From: Thioclava atlantica
Lineage (GTDB): Bacteria > Pseudomonadota > Alphaproteobacteria > Rhodobacterales > Rhodobacteraceae
Direction of reading: 5' to 3'
Assembly: GCF_000737065.1 (NCBI RefSeq)
Contig: NZ_AQRC01000005.1
Coordinates: 124,001-188,000 of the forward strand
DNA: 64,000 bases
This document shows, in pieces, positions 1 through 8,747 of the stretch. Position 1 is the first letter of the stretch. Every line of letters begins with the position of its first letter. A program made the position numbers and the translations under genes. The notes under the pieces are model-generated. The model made no database searches. It had not been told where the DNA came from and saw only the letters and a list, made by a program, of their open reading frames with translations.

Positions 1-900
1 GCCGGTATAGATCGGCTCGACGCCCTCTGCGGGCACGAAATCCTCCGGCCGCACCCCGATATTGACCTTCAGGCCCTTGTCTGCGGGTTGCGTCGGCACG
101 CTCGATCTCGCGACACCGCCGCGATCGAGCTTCACCACCGTCGTCGCGCCGGTCTCGACCACCTCGCCGGGGAACAGGTTCATCGAGGGGCTGCCGATGA
201 ATTGCGCGACGAATTCGTTTTGCGGCTTCTCGTAAAGCTCGAGCGGCGTGCCGACCTGCGCGATCCCCTTGTTCGCCAGCACGACGATCCGCGAGGCCAG
301 CGTCATCGCCTCGACCTGGTCATGGGTGACGTAGATCATCGTGCGCTCGGGCATCGCCTCTTTCAGCTGCGCGATCTCGATCCGGGTCGCGACGCGCAGC
401 GCCGCGTCGAGGTTCGAGAGCGGTTCGTCGAAGAGATAGACCTTCGGGTCGCGCACGATGGCGCGGCCGATCGCGACGCGCTGGCGCTGGCCGCCCGAGA
501 GCGCCTTGGGCAGACGGTCGAGATAGGGTTCGAGCTGGAGCATCCTGGCCGCCTTCTCGACCGCGGCGTCGATCTCGGCCTGCGGCATCTTCGCGATCTT
601 GAGCGCGAAGGCCATGTTGTCGCGCACCGTCATGTGCGGATAGAGCGCGTAGGACTGGAACACCATCGCGATGCCGCGGTTCGCGGGCGGGACGTCGTTC
701 ATCCGCACGCCGTCGATCTCGAGCGTGCCGCCGGTGATCTTCTCGAGCCCCGCGATCATCCGCAGCAAGGTGGATTTGCCGCAGCCCGAGGGGCCCACGA
801 AGACGATCAGCTCGCCGGCCTTGATGTCGAGATCGATGTCCTTGAGGACCTGCACCTCGCCATAGGATTTGGCGACGTTTTCAAGTTTCAGATCGGCCAT
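1..900 (-). CDS. aglK: Alpha-glucoside ABC transporter ATP-binding subunit, 3' end cut off
   Basis: The first 300 codons of an ABC ATPase read from the ATG at 898-900; the stop lies beyond the left edge. Walker A (GPSGCGKST, near residue 36), the signature LSGGQ and Walker B (VYLFDEP) are all present, followed by the start of a MalK/UgpC-type C-terminal domain. Such proteins are usually about 360 residues, so some 60 are missing. It should energise sugar uptake by the AglF/AglG permease pair. It lies 9 bp after aglA, the last gene of an aglEFGAK-ordered operon, with a purine-rich ribosome site (AGGGGGG) before the ATG. The family assignment is clear; the substrate is inferred from gene order and the neighbouring alpha-glucosidase. 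Confidence 0.93.
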   Translation of the reverse strand, partial: MADLKLENVAKSYGEVQVLKDIDLDIKAGELIVFVGPSGCGKSTLLRMIAGLEKITGGTLEIDGVRMNDVPPANRGIAMVFQSYALYPHMTVRDNMAFALKIAKMPQAEIDAAVEKAARMLQLEPYLDRLPKALSGGQRQRVAIGRAIVRDPKVYLFDEPLSNLDAALRVATRIEIAQLKEAMPERTMIYVTHDQVEAMTLASRIVVLANKGIAQVGTPLELYEKPQNEFVAQFIGSPSMNLFPGEVVETGATTVVKLDRGGVARSSVPTQPADKGLKVNIGVRPEDFVPAEGVEPIYTG

Positions 901-909
901 GTTCCCCCC

Positions 910-2550
910 TTAGGCCTCGTGCTCGTCGAGGCGAAGAATACTCGGCTGCCAGGGGCCGAGATGCAAACTATGATCGGCCATCGGCCGGATCGACCCGAGC
1001 TCGCCCCCGATCGTGACCCAGTTGCCCGGCGGCACGGTGGCGTTCACCGGCTGGTCGGACAGGTTGAAATAGCACAGGATCGTCTCGTCGGCGTTCCTGC
1101 GCGTGAAGACCAGAAGATCGCCAGAGCAATACATGTCTTCCATCCCGCCCGAGCGCAGCACGTCGTGATTGCGCCGGAAGGCGAGCGCGCGGCGGTAGAA
1201 ATGCAGCAGCGAGGCGGGATCGTGCTCGGCCACATCGACCGCGTGATTGTGGTGGCTCGACGAGACCGGCAGCCAGGGCCGCGCATTCGAGAAGCCCGCA
1301 TAGGCGGCGTCGCGCTCCCAGACCATCGGCGTCCGGCATCCGTCGCGGCCCTTGAATTCGGGCCAGAACTCCTTGCCGTAAGGGTCCTGCAGATCCTCGA
1401 AATCGAGATCCGCCTCGGGCAGGCCGAGCTCCTCGCCCTGATAGAGGCAGACCGATCCGCGCAGGCACATCATCAAGGTGGTGTAGAGGCGCGCGGCGGC
1501 CGGGCTGAGTTTCCAGCGCGAGATGTGGCGCTCCACATCGTGGTTCGAATAGGCCCAGCAGACCCAGCCGTCCTTCGCGACCCGCTCGACCTTGTCGAAG
1601 ACCGATTTCAGGTAGCTCGCGCTCAGCGGCTCGTGACCCGAGAGCAGCTCGAAGGCATAGGACATCTGCATCTTGTCGTTGCCCGAGGTGTATTCGCCCA
1701 GGATCTCGAGCCCGCGCTGGCTGTCGCCCACCTCGCCCACGGCCGCCGCGTTGTAATTGTTCATCAGCGTGCGGAGCTTGCGCAGGAAGCGCAGGTTCTC
1801 GGGGTGGTTCTTGTCGTGGATGTGGAGCTGGTGGTTGTAGGGGTTCACCTTCGGCGCGGTCTGGTCGTTGCGCTCTTCCGGCGGCAGCGGAGGATTGTCG
1901 CGCAACTCCTTGTCGTGCATGTAGAAATTGATCGTGTCGAGGCGGAATCCATCGACCCCGCGCTCGAGCCAGAACTGCGCCACGTTGAGCAGTTCCTGCT
2001 GCACTTCCGGGTTGTGGAAGTTCAGGTCGGGCTGCGAGGTGAGGAAGTTGTGCAGGTAATACTGCTCGCGCCGCGAATCCCAGTGCCAGGCCGAGCCGCC
2101 GAAGATCGACAGCCAGTTGTTGGGCGGCGTGCCATCGGGCTTGGGCTCGGCCCAGACATACCAGTCGGCTTTCGCGTTGTCGCGGCTCGAGCGGCTCTCG
2201 ACGAACCACGGATGCAGGTCCGAGGTATGCGACAGCACGAGATCGATCATCACCTTGAGCCCGAGCACATGCGCGGTCGCGATCACCTGATCGAAATCGG
2301 CCAGCGAGCCGAACATCGGATCGACATCGCAATAGTCGCTCACGTCATAGCCGAAATCCTTCATCGGCGAGGTGAAGAAGGGCGAGATCCAGACTGCATC
2401 GGCGCCCAGCGACGCCACATGCGGCAGCCGCCGGACGATCCCGAGAAGGTCGCCCACGCCGTCGCCATTGCTGTCCTGAAAGCTGCGCGGATAGATCTGG
2501 TAGATCACGGCCCCGCGCCACCAGTTGTCTTTCTTAGTGAGGGTTTTCAT
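910..2550 (-). CDS. aglA: Alpha-glucosidase, glycoside hydrolase family 13
   Basis: A 546-residue cytoplasmic GH13 enzyme that would split imported alpha-glucosides such as sucrose, maltose or trehalose to glucose. The four family regions are visible: DLVLSHTSD near residue 103, GFRLDT with the nucleophile Asp205, EVGD with the acid/base Glu273, and SNHD with Asp338. There is no signal peptide, which fits hydrolysis after uptake. The ATG at 2548-2550 shares bases with the aglG stop codon (TGATG) and has AAGGTGG just upstream; a TTG one codon earlier is less likely. Translational coupling within the agl operon is expected. The exact substrate range cannot be read from sequence. Confidence 0.94.
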   Translation of the reverse strand: MKTLTKKDNWWRGAVIYQIYPRSFQDSNGDGVGDLLGIVRRLPHVASLGADAVWISPFFTSPMKDFGYDVSDYCDVDPMFGSLADFDQVIATAHVLGLKVMIDLVLSHTSDLHPWFVESRSSRDNAKADWYVWAEPKPDGTPPNNWLSIFGGSAWHWDSRREQYYLHNFLTSQPDLNFHNPEVQQELLNVAQFWLERGVDGFRLDTINFYMHDKELRDNPPLPPEERNDQTAPKVNPYNHQLHIHDKNHPENLRFLRKLRTLMNNYNAAAVGEVGDSQRGLEILGEYTSGNDKMQMSYAFELLSGHEPLSASYLKSVFDKVERVAKDGWVCWAYSNHDVERHISRWKLSPAAARLYTTLMMCLRGSVCLYQGEELGLPEADLDFEDLQDPYGKEFWPEFKGRDGCRTPMVWERDAAYAGFSNARPWLPVSSSHHNHAVDVAEHDPASLLHFYRRALAFRRNHDVLRSGGMEDMYCSGDLLVFTRRNADETILCYFNLSDQPVNATVPPGNWVTIGGELGSIRPMADHSLHLGPWQPSILRLDEHEA

Positions 2551-3707
2551 CAACCACCTTTAACCGAACCCGCCAGCAGACCTCGGACGAGATATTTCTG
2601 CATCGCGAAGAAGACCAGGAGCGGCACCGCGATCGAGATGAAGGCCGCCGAGGCGAGAATGCCCCAGTCGCCCCCACGCGACCCGAGCAGGTCGTCGGCA
2701 ATCTTCACCGTCATGACTTTCGACCAGTCGTTGGCCGGCAGGAAAACCTTGGCCACGAGAAGGTCGTTCCAGACCCACAGGAACTGGAAGATCGCGAAGG
2801 AGGCCAGTGCCGGGAAGGACAGCGGCAGCACGATCTTCATGAAGATCTGGAAATCCGTTGCGCCATCGACCTTCGCGCTCTCGATGATGTCGCGCGGCAG
2901 CCCGACCATGTAATTGCGCAGAAGGTAGATCGCGAGGGGCAGGCCGAAGCCCGTATGGGCGAGCCATATCCCGAGGAAGCTCTGGCCGATGCCGACTTCC
3001 TGATGAAGCCGCAGCAGCGGCACCAGCGCCAGTTGCAGCGGCACGACCAGCAGGCCGACCACCGCCGCGATCAGCAGCCCGCGCCCCGGAAACTCCATCC
3101 AGGCCAGCGCGTAGGCCGCGAAGGCCGCGACGAGGATCGGAATGATCGTCGCCGGGATCGTCACCGTGAGCGTGTTCATGAAGGCCTGCCCCATCCCGTC
3201 GGAATAGAGGACCTCCCTGTAATTCGACAGCGTGAAGGCGGGCGGCATATCGGCCACGAAATAGACCCGCGGCCCCGAGCCCTCGAAACTCACGGGCGAG
3301 CTCGCCTTGAAGGTCCCATCGGCATTGACCGTCATCGTGGCGCCATCGCCCAGATCGGCGGTCTCGCCCGGCTTGTACTTGTCGGGCTTGATGCCCGAGG
3401 TGCCGAAGGCGACGATCTTCGCGCCCGACTTGAGGTCCTGCGCGTTCTGGCCGTCGGTGAGCAGATTGCCTTCGAGCACGTAAGCCCCGTTCGCCTGGGT
3501 CTCGCCATCGGCGGGGATGCGGTCGCGGAAGGCTTTCTCGACCGGGAAGGCCGCGTCCCACCAGCCAGACTGGCTGATCTGGTCCGTGGTGCGGAACGAA
3601 CTCACCAGCAGACCCACGGTCGGGATCAGCCACAGCACCACCATGACCACGACCGAGATCTGCACCGCCCAGGTCAGGCGCGATTTCTGTCCTGCGATTG
3701 CCGACAT
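2550..3707 (-). CDS. aglG: Alpha-glucoside ABC transporter permease, MalG type
   Basis: A 385-residue inner membrane permease. An N-terminal membrane segment (about residues 13-33) is followed by a roughly 110-residue hydrophilic stretch rich in Gly, Asp and Lys, then five membrane segments. The EAA loop (ESAKVDGATDFQIFMKIVLP, about residues 280-299) docks the ATPase. The large loop after the first segment is seen in AglG-type permeases and is longer than in MalG of enteric bacteria. The start codon overlaps the aglF stop (CTGATG) with AAGGAG upstream. It works with AglF and AglK to import sugars delivered by AglE. Confidence 0.93.
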   Translation of the reverse strand: MSAIAGQKSRLTWAVQISVVVMVVLWLIPTVGLLVSSFRTTDQISQSGWWDAAFPVEKAFRDRIPADGETQANGAYVLEGNLLTDGQNAQDLKSGAKIVAFGTSGIKPDKYKPGETADLGDGATMTVNADGTFKASSPVSFEGSGPRVYFVADMPPAFTLSNYREVLYSDGMGQAFMNTLTVTIPATIIPILVAAFAAYALAWMEFPGRGLLIAAVVGLLVVPLQLALVPLLRLHQEVGIGQSFLGIWLAHTGFGLPLAIYLLRNYMVGLPRDIIESAKVDGATDFQIFMKIVLPLSFPALASFAIFQFLWVWNDLLVAKVFLPANDWSKVMTVKIADDLLGSRGGDWGILASAAFISIAVPLLVFFAMQKYLVRGLLAGSVKGG

Positions 3708-4684
3708 CAGCGCGTCTCCTTGCGGGCTTGAATGATGTTCCAGATCATCACCGGCAGCACGATGATCATGATGACGAAGGCCACCGCCGTCGCGCGCCCG
3801 TCATCGCGGAACATGTATTGCATCATGTAACTGGGCAGGATCTGGGTGCCGAAATTGCCGCCCGTCGTCGCATAGACGATATCGAAGACCTTCAGCACGA
3901 GGATGGTGATCGTCGTCCAGACCACGACGATCGTCGGCATGATCTGCGGCACCTTGATCTTGAAGAAGAGCTGGAACGGGTTCGCCCCGTCGAGCACCGC
4001 CGCCTCGATCGTCTCCTCGGGGATCCCGCGCAAGGCGGCCGAGAGGATCACCATCGCGAAGCCAGTCTGGATCCAGACCAGGATCACCATCAGGAAGAAG
4101 TTGTTCCAGAACGGGATCTGCAGCGGGTCGATCGGCTGGAGCTGGAAATAATCCCGGATCGCGTTGATCAGACCGATCTGCGGATTGTTCGCATAGACGA
4201 ATTTCCAGATCAGCGAGGCCCCGACGAAGGAGATCGCCATCGGCATGAAGATCAGCGACTTGGCGATGTTGCCCCACTTGATCCGGTCGGTGAGCTGGGC
4301 CGCCATCAGGCCGAAGAAGGTGGCCGCCGCGGGCACGACCAGCACCCAGAGGAAGTTGTTGAACACCGCCTGCCGGAAGGTCGGATCGGCGGCGAGCTTC
4401 TCGTAATTGCCCAGGCCGATAAATTGCGCGCCGTCGCGGTCGAAGAGCGACCGCCAGGCCGAGCCGACCACCGGATAGGCGAGATAGAGACCGAGCGCGA
4501 AGATCGCGGGGAAGAGAAAGAGCCACGGCCGCACCGCATTCGCGCGGTTGATGTTGCGGCCCGGATCGGAGCCCTTCGGCGGGAAGATCACTTTGTCGAG
4601 GATCAGGTTCGAGGCGTAGAAATAGGTCACGCACCCCCCTACCCCGAGCACGATCGTGATGATCCCTTGCAAGATCGGTGACAT
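3707..4684 (-). CDS. aglF: Alpha-glucoside ABC transporter permease, MalF type
   Basis: A 325-residue permease partner of AglG with about seven membrane segments and an EAA loop near IPEETIEAAVLDGANPFQLF. I start at the ATG at 4682-4684 (MSPILQG) because GGAGG at 4691-4695 sits 6 nt before it; an ATG six codons upstream lacks a site. The gene follows aglE across a strong intrinsic terminator, so its message is probably made by read-through or after processing, at lower level than aglE. The role in alpha-glucoside import follows from family and operon order aglEFGAK, which matches the Sinorhizobium agl operon. Confidence 0.92.
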   Translation of the reverse strand: MSPILQGIITIVLGVGGCVTYFYASNLILDKVIFPPKGSDPGRNINRANAVRPWLFLFPAIFALGLYLAYPVVGSAWRSLFDRDGAQFIGLGNYEKLAADPTFRQAVFNNFLWVLVVPAAATFFGLMAAQLTDRIKWGNIAKSLIFMPMAISFVGASLIWKFVYANNPQIGLINAIRDYFQLQPIDPLQIPFWNNFFLMVILVWIQTGFAMVILSAALRGIPEETIEAAVLDGANPFQLFFKIKVPQIMPTIVVVWTTITILVLKVFDIVYATTGGNFGTQILPSYMMQYMFRDDGRATAVAFVIMIIVLPVMIWNIIQARKETR

Positions 4685-4706
4685 GCGGACCCTCCCCGGC
4701 ACTCAC

Positions 4707-4750
4707 AAAAAAGACACGCGCCCCCGGGGATTGCTCCCGGGAGCGCGTCT
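4707..4750 (-). terminator. Intrinsic terminator between aglE and aglF
   Basis: Read on the minus strand, a GC-rich hairpin with arms at 4735-4750 and 4712-4730 (loop GCAAT) is followed at once by six U residues (TTTTTT). It begins 5 nt after the aglE stop codon and ends before the aglF ribosome site. A hairpin at this place typically raises the amount of binding-protein message relative to the permease genes. Sequence evidence is strong; the degree of read-through is unknown. Confidence 0.85.
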
Positions 4751-4755
4751 GATGG

Positions 4756-6120
4756 TTACTTCTTGATGCCGTCCCAACGCTTCTGGATCGCCTCGGCGGC
4801 CTGCTCGGCGGTCTCGTCGCCGGTGGTGTAGGCCACCATCGCCTTCCAGAACGCATCCGTGCCGATTTCGCCCGGCATCTGGTCGGAGCCGTCGAAGCGG
4901 AAGGTCGTCGCGTCGAGCAGGATCTCGTTCATGTGACGCTGGACGTCATTGGCGAAGGCCGCCGGGTTGACGTTCTTGTTCGGCGTCAGGAAGCCCGACT
5001 GGGCCATCCAGATCTCGCTCGCGATCGGGGTCTCGAGGAACTTCACGAAGGCTTCCGCCGCCGGGCTGTCCTTGGTGATCCCGAACATCGTGCCCGCACC
5101 GAGTACCGGCTTACCGAGATCCTTGCTCGCATAGGCCGGGAAGTAGAAGAAGTTCACGTCCTGGCCGACCTTCGTGCCCTCGGGGAAGAAGGTGGGGATG
5201 AAGCTCGCCTGCTTGTGCATGTAGCATTTCGGCGGGAAGTCGAAGAGACCTTTCGGGCTGTCACGGAAATCGGTGGTGGCCACCGCCTGCGGACCGCCTT
5301 CGGCAAAGCCCGGCGTCTTCGCGAACCAGCCGTATTCCTTGATCGCCTCGACGACCTTGGGATCGGTGAACTTGATCTTGTTGGTCACCCATTCGTCATA
5401 GACTTCGGGCTTCTGGGTGCGCAGCATGAAATCCTCGACCCAGTCGGTCGCGGGCCAGCCCGTCGCCGCCCCCGATCCCAGACCGATGCACCACGGGGTG
5501 CCGCCATCGGCCTTGATCTTCTCGGTCAGCGCCTTGAGGTCCTCCATCGTCTCGGGAACCTTGTAGCCCGCTTCCTTGAAGTTCTCCGGCACGTACCAGA
5601 CGAGCGATTTCAGGTCCGCCTTGAACGGGAAGGTGTAGGTCTGCTCTGCGCCATCCTTGCCCTTGTAGGTCGAGAGGTCATACCAGCTCTGGCCGGCGGC
5701 ATAGTTGTTCTTGATCCAGTCGCCGGTGCCCTGGGGCATCGCGGTGAGGTAGCCCTGGCGGGCCATGTCGGCGGCGAGGCCGGGCTGCGGGAAGACCGCG
5801 ACATTCGGAGGCGTGCCGGCCTTGGCGGCGATGACGATATCGTTCTCGAAGCTTTCCGAGCCCGAATAGTTCACCTTCGCGCCGGTCGCGGCCGCGAAAT
5901 AGGCCAGGACGCTTTCGAACAGTTTCTTGTCGTTGCCCGTCCACGGGCCGGTGATCGTCAGCGTCTGGCCGCTGAGATCGGTGTCCTTCGCGAACTGGTC
6001 ATAGCTCGACCAGTCGAAGCGGTCCGGCTGATCGCCCGGCTTGAACTTGAGGTCCTGAGCCGAAGCGAGCCCGGCCGACAGCGCGACGGCTGCGATGCCA
6101 AGCAACAGATGTTTTGTCAT
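4756..6120 (-). CDS. aglE: Alpha-glucoside ABC transporter periplasmic binding protein
   Basis: A 454-residue extracellular solute-binding protein (family 1, MalE type). A signal peptide (MTKHLLLGIAAVALSAGLASA) is followed by the mature protein beginning QDLKFKPGDQ. The start at 6118-6120 is fixed by the signal peptide and by GGGAGG a few bases upstream; an in-frame ATG 33 codons earlier would place an implausible extension before it. It captures sugar in the periplasm and passes it to AglFG. It is first in the operon, about 50 bp from an operator palindrome for the divergent regulator AglR. Confidence 0.95.
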   Translation of the reverse strand: MTKHLLLGIAAVALSAGLASAQDLKFKPGDQPDRFDWSSYDQFAKDTDLSGQTLTITGPWTGNDKKLFESVLAYFAAATGAKVNYSGSESFENDIVIAAKAGTPPNVAVFPQPGLAADMARQGYLTAMPQGTGDWIKNNYAAGQSWYDLSTYKGKDGAEQTYTFPFKADLKSLVWYVPENFKEAGYKVPETMEDLKALTEKIKADGGTPWCIGLGSGAATGWPATDWVEDFMLRTQKPEVYDEWVTNKIKFTDPKVVEAIKEYGWFAKTPGFAEGGPQAVATTDFRDSPKGLFDFPPKCYMHKQASFIPTFFPEGTKVGQDVNFFYFPAYASKDLGKPVLGAGTMFGITKDSPAAEAFVKFLETPIASEIWMAQSGFLTPNKNVNPAAFANDVQRHMNEILLDATTFRFDGSDQMPGEIGTDAFWKAMVAYTTGDETAEQAAEAIQKRWDGIKK

Positions 6121-6168
6121 GAATTCCTCCCGGTAGGTACCACCGCAGCCCCTTGCGACTCGATCATC

Positions 6169-6182
6169 CCAAAGCGCTTTGG
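6169..6182. promoter_or_regulatory. LacI-type operator upstream of aglE
   Basis: CCAAAGCGCTTTGG is a perfect 14-bp palindrome with the central CG step typical of LacI-family operators. It lies in the aglE-aglR divergent region, right at or just after the expected aglE transcription start, where a bound repressor would block initiation. Confidence 0.8.
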
Positions 6183-6190
6183 ATGCAACG

Positions 6191-6219
6191 AAGCTTTCAG
6201 AGCCGCCTTGCGATGTCAA
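6191..6219 (-). promoter_or_regulatory. Putative sigma-70 promoter of aglE operon
   Basis: On the minus strand TTGACA (6219-6214) is followed after 17 nt by AAGCTT (6196-6191), a perfect -35 and a weak -10. The predicted start falls near 6184, adjacent to the operator at 6169-6182. Confidence 0.5.
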
Positions 6220-6357
6220 TTGGCGGCCCTCACGACGAAATCAAATTTACTTCATTTCACTGGGGATTGCGCGACATTTCGCGCCGCATCGCAGCATTCC
6301 GCACGCGGCAATCGCAGCATTGACGGGCCTCGGCCCGCGCTCTAACCTCGCCGCCAG

Positions 6358-6371
6358 CCAAAGCGGTTTGG
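6358..6371. promoter_or_regulatory. Second LacI-type operator, overlapping the aglR ribosome site
   Basis: CCAAAGCGGTTTGG differs by one base from the perfect palindrome at 6169-6182. It ends 4 nt before the aglR ATG and its last bases form part of the GGAG ribosome site, so AglR bound here should repress its own gene. Confidence 0.72.
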
Positions 6372-6375
6372 AGCG

Positions 6376-7407
6376 ATGAATCTCAAGACATTAGCACAAG
6401 AACTCGGGCTTTCGCCCACAACGGTGAGTCGCGCGCTCAACGGCTATCCGGAAGTCTCCGAGGCCACGCGGGCGCGGGTCCTCGCCGCCGCGCGGGCCGC
6501 GAATTACCGCCCCAACACCCAGGCGAAGCGGCTCGCCACCGGGCGCGCCATGGCGATCGGCCACATCATCCCGATCTCGACGCGCCACGAGATCGTGAAC
6601 CCGGTTTTCGCGGATTTCATCGCCGGGGCGGGTGAGGTCTATGCCCGCGCCGGATACGACATGGTGATGACCATCGTGCCCGACGATCAGGAGGCCCGCG
6701 CCTATGCGGAGCTACGCTCGAAGGGGAATGTCGACGGCGTGCTCGTGCATGCCCCCAAGGTCGAGGATCACCGGGTCACCCTGCTCGACCATCTCGGGCT
6801 GCCCTTCGTGCTGCACGGGCGCGTGAGCGGGATCGAGAACTCCTACAGCTGGGTCGATGTGAACAACGTGCGCGCCTTCGAGCGCGCGACGAATTTCCTG
6901 CTCGATCTCGGCCATCGCCGGATCGCGCTGATCAACGGGATCAGCGACATGGATTTCGCCCGCAGGCGCCGGCGCGGTTACGAACAGGCGCTGCGGGCGC
7001 GCGGCATCGCCCCCGATCCCGCCCTGATCGTCGAGAGCGCGATGACCGAGGCGCAGGGTCATGATGCCGCCCGCGCGATGCTCACCCTGGCTGAGCCGCC
7101 GACCGCCTTTCTGACCGCGTCGCTCCTCTCCGCGATGGGCGCGCGGCGCGGGATCGAGGAAGCCGGGCTGAAGATGGGGCGCGACATCTCGATCGTGACC
7201 CATGACGACGAGCTGGGCTATCTGAAGAACGGCACGACGGAAGAGCCGATCTTCACCGCCACCCGCTCCTCTGTGCGCGAGGCGGGGCGGCGCTGCGCGG
7301 CGCTCCTGCTCGAACAGATCGAAAGCGGCGACCGCACGCCGCGCCATGAACTCATGGAGGCGGTCCTCGTCGTCGGACAATCGACCGGCCCCGCCCCGCA
7401 AAGCTGA
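6376..7407 (+). CDS. aglR: LacI-family repressor of alpha-glucoside genes
   Basis: A 343-residue regulator with an N-terminal LacI helix-turn-helix (LKTLAQELGLSPTTVSRALN, residues 3-22), the hinge helix (residues 45-58) and a periplasmic-binding-like sugar-sensing domain. It is divergent from aglE and leads an operon with a GH1 enzyme and glucokinase. Two palindromes of the LacI type in the shared upstream region are the likely binding sites, one before aglE and one overlapping its own ribosome site. It should repress both arms until an alpha-glucoside or derivative binds. The inducer is not shown by the sequence. Confidence 0.92.
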   Translation: MNLKTLAQELGLSPTTVSRALNGYPEVSEATRARVLAAARAANYRPNTQAKRLATGRAMAIGHIIPISTRHEIVNPVFADFIAGAGEVYARAGYDMVMTIVPDDQEARAYAELRSKGNVDGVLVHAPKVEDHRVTLLDHLGLPFVLHGRVSGIENSYSWVDVNNVRAFERATNFLLDLGHRRIALINGISDMDFARRRRRGYEQALRARGIAPDPALIVESAMTEAQGHDAARAMLTLAEPPTAFLTASLLSAMGARRGIEEAGLKMGRDISIVTHDDELGYLKNGTTEEPIFTATRSSVREAGRRCAALLLEQIESGDRTPRHELMEAVLVVGQSTGPAPQS

Positions 7408-7421
7408 TGCAAAGGATGAAC

Positions 7422-8747
7422 ATGCTTCCGAAACGCACGGATTTCCCCAAAGATTTTCAATTTGGCGTCGCCACCTCCTCCTACCAGATCGAGGGCCATT
7501 CCTTCGGTGGTGCGGGCACGACCCACTGGGACACTTTCGCCGCCACGCCGGGCAATGTGGTGCGCGCGGAGAACGGCGATATCGCCTGCGACCATTATCA
7601 CCGCTGGCAAGAGGATCTCGACCTGATCGCGGGCGCGGGCTTCGACATCTACCGCTTCTCGACCTCCTGGGCGCGGGTGATGCCCGAGGGGCGCGGTCCG
7701 GTGAATGCCGAGGGGCTCGACTTCTACGATCGGCTGGTGGACGGGATGCTCGAACGCGGGCTCAAGCCGGCGCTCACCCTCTATCACTGGGAGCTGCCCG
7801 CGCCGCTGGCCGACAAGGGCGGCTGGCGCAACCGCGACATCGCGGAGTGGTTTGCCGATTTCACCCAGGTGATCGCGGACCGGCTCGGCGACCGGATCTG
7901 GTCGGCCGCCCCGATCAACGAGCCCTGGTGCGTCGGCTGGCTGAGCCATTTCCTCGGCCTCCACGCGCCGGGCCTGCGCGATATCCGCGCCACCGCCCAT
8001 GCGATGCATCACGTTCTGCTCGCGCATGGCCGCTCGATCCAGGTAATGCGCGAGCACGGGATGAGCAATCTCGGGGCCGTGTGCAATTTCGAGTTTCCCC
8101 TGCCCGCGGATGATCGCCCCGAGACCCTCGCCGCGACGAAGATCTACGACGCCTATTACAACCGCTTCTTCGTCGAGGGCATCTTCAAGGGCAGCTATCC
8201 GCAAGAGGTCATGGAGGCCTTCGCGCCGCATATGCCCGCGAACTGGCAGGACGATTTCGCCACGATCCAGCAGAAACTCGACTGGTTCGGGCTCAATTAC
8301 TACACCTGCAAGCGGATCGCGCCCTGCGAGGGACCCTGGCCCGGACATGAAGAGGTGGAGGGCCCGCTCCCGAAGACCGCGATGGGCTGGGAGATCTATC
8401 CCGAGGGGCTCTATCAGTTCCTCACCCGAACCGCGCGCGACTACACCGGAGATCTGCCTTTGTATGTGACCGAGAACGGGATGGCCTCGCCCGATACCGT
8501 CGAGAACGGCACGGTCGATGACCCGGCGCGGATCGCCTATTACAAGGACCATCTCGCAGCGGTGCAGCGCGCGATCGCCGACGGGGTCCCGGTCAAGGGC
8601 TATATCGGCTGGTCGCTTCTGGACAATTACGAATGGGCGCTCGGCTATGAAAAGCGCTTCGGGCTGGTCCATGTGGATTTCGAAACCTTGCAGCGGGTGC
8701 CGAAAGCGTCCTATCAGGCGTGGAAAGAAGCGCTGAGGGCCAGTTGA
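7422..8747 (+). CDS. Family 1 beta-glycosidase
   Basis: A 441-residue cytoplasmic GH1 enzyme, probably a beta-glucosidase. The acid/base motif INEP (Glu167) and the nucleophile motif VTENG (Glu351) are intact, and the N-terminus FGVATSSYQIEG is typical. I prefer the ATG at 7422 because AAAGGA at 7411-7416 is well spaced; an ATG at 7407 that overlaps the aglR stop, or one at 7416, is possible and would add 5 or 2 residues. It sits between aglR and glk with overlapping ends, so it would release glucose that glucokinase phosphorylates. A beta-specific enzyme in an agl operon is common in this family. Confidence 0.92.
   Translation: MLPKRTDFPKDFQFGVATSSYQIEGHSFGGAGTTHWDTFAATPGNVVRAENGDIACDHYHRWQEDLDLIAGAGFDIYRFSTSWARVMPEGRGPVNAEGLDFYDRLVDGMLERGLKPALTLYHWELPAPLADKGGWRNRDIAEWFADFTQVIADRLGDRIWSAAPINEPWCVGWLSHFLGLHAPGLRDIRATAHAMHHVLLAHGRSIQVMREHGMSNLGAVCNFEFPLPADDRPETLAATKIYDAYYNRFFVEGIFKGSYPQEVMEAFAPHMPANWQDDFATIQQKLDWFGLNYYTCKRIAPCEGPWPGHEEVEGPLPKTAMGWEIYPEGLYQFLTRTARDYTGDLPLYVTENGMASPDTVENGTVDDPARIAYYKDHLAAVQRAIADGVPVKGYIGWSLLDNYEWALGYEKRFGLVHVDFETLQRVPKASYQAWKEALRAS

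Noticed and set aside
88-2913. 941-codon plus-strand open frame opposite the agl genes
   Set aside because: It is rich in Arg, His, Asp and Leu with no domain likeness, and lies opposite genes with clear catalytic motifs; a GC-rich antisense shadow.
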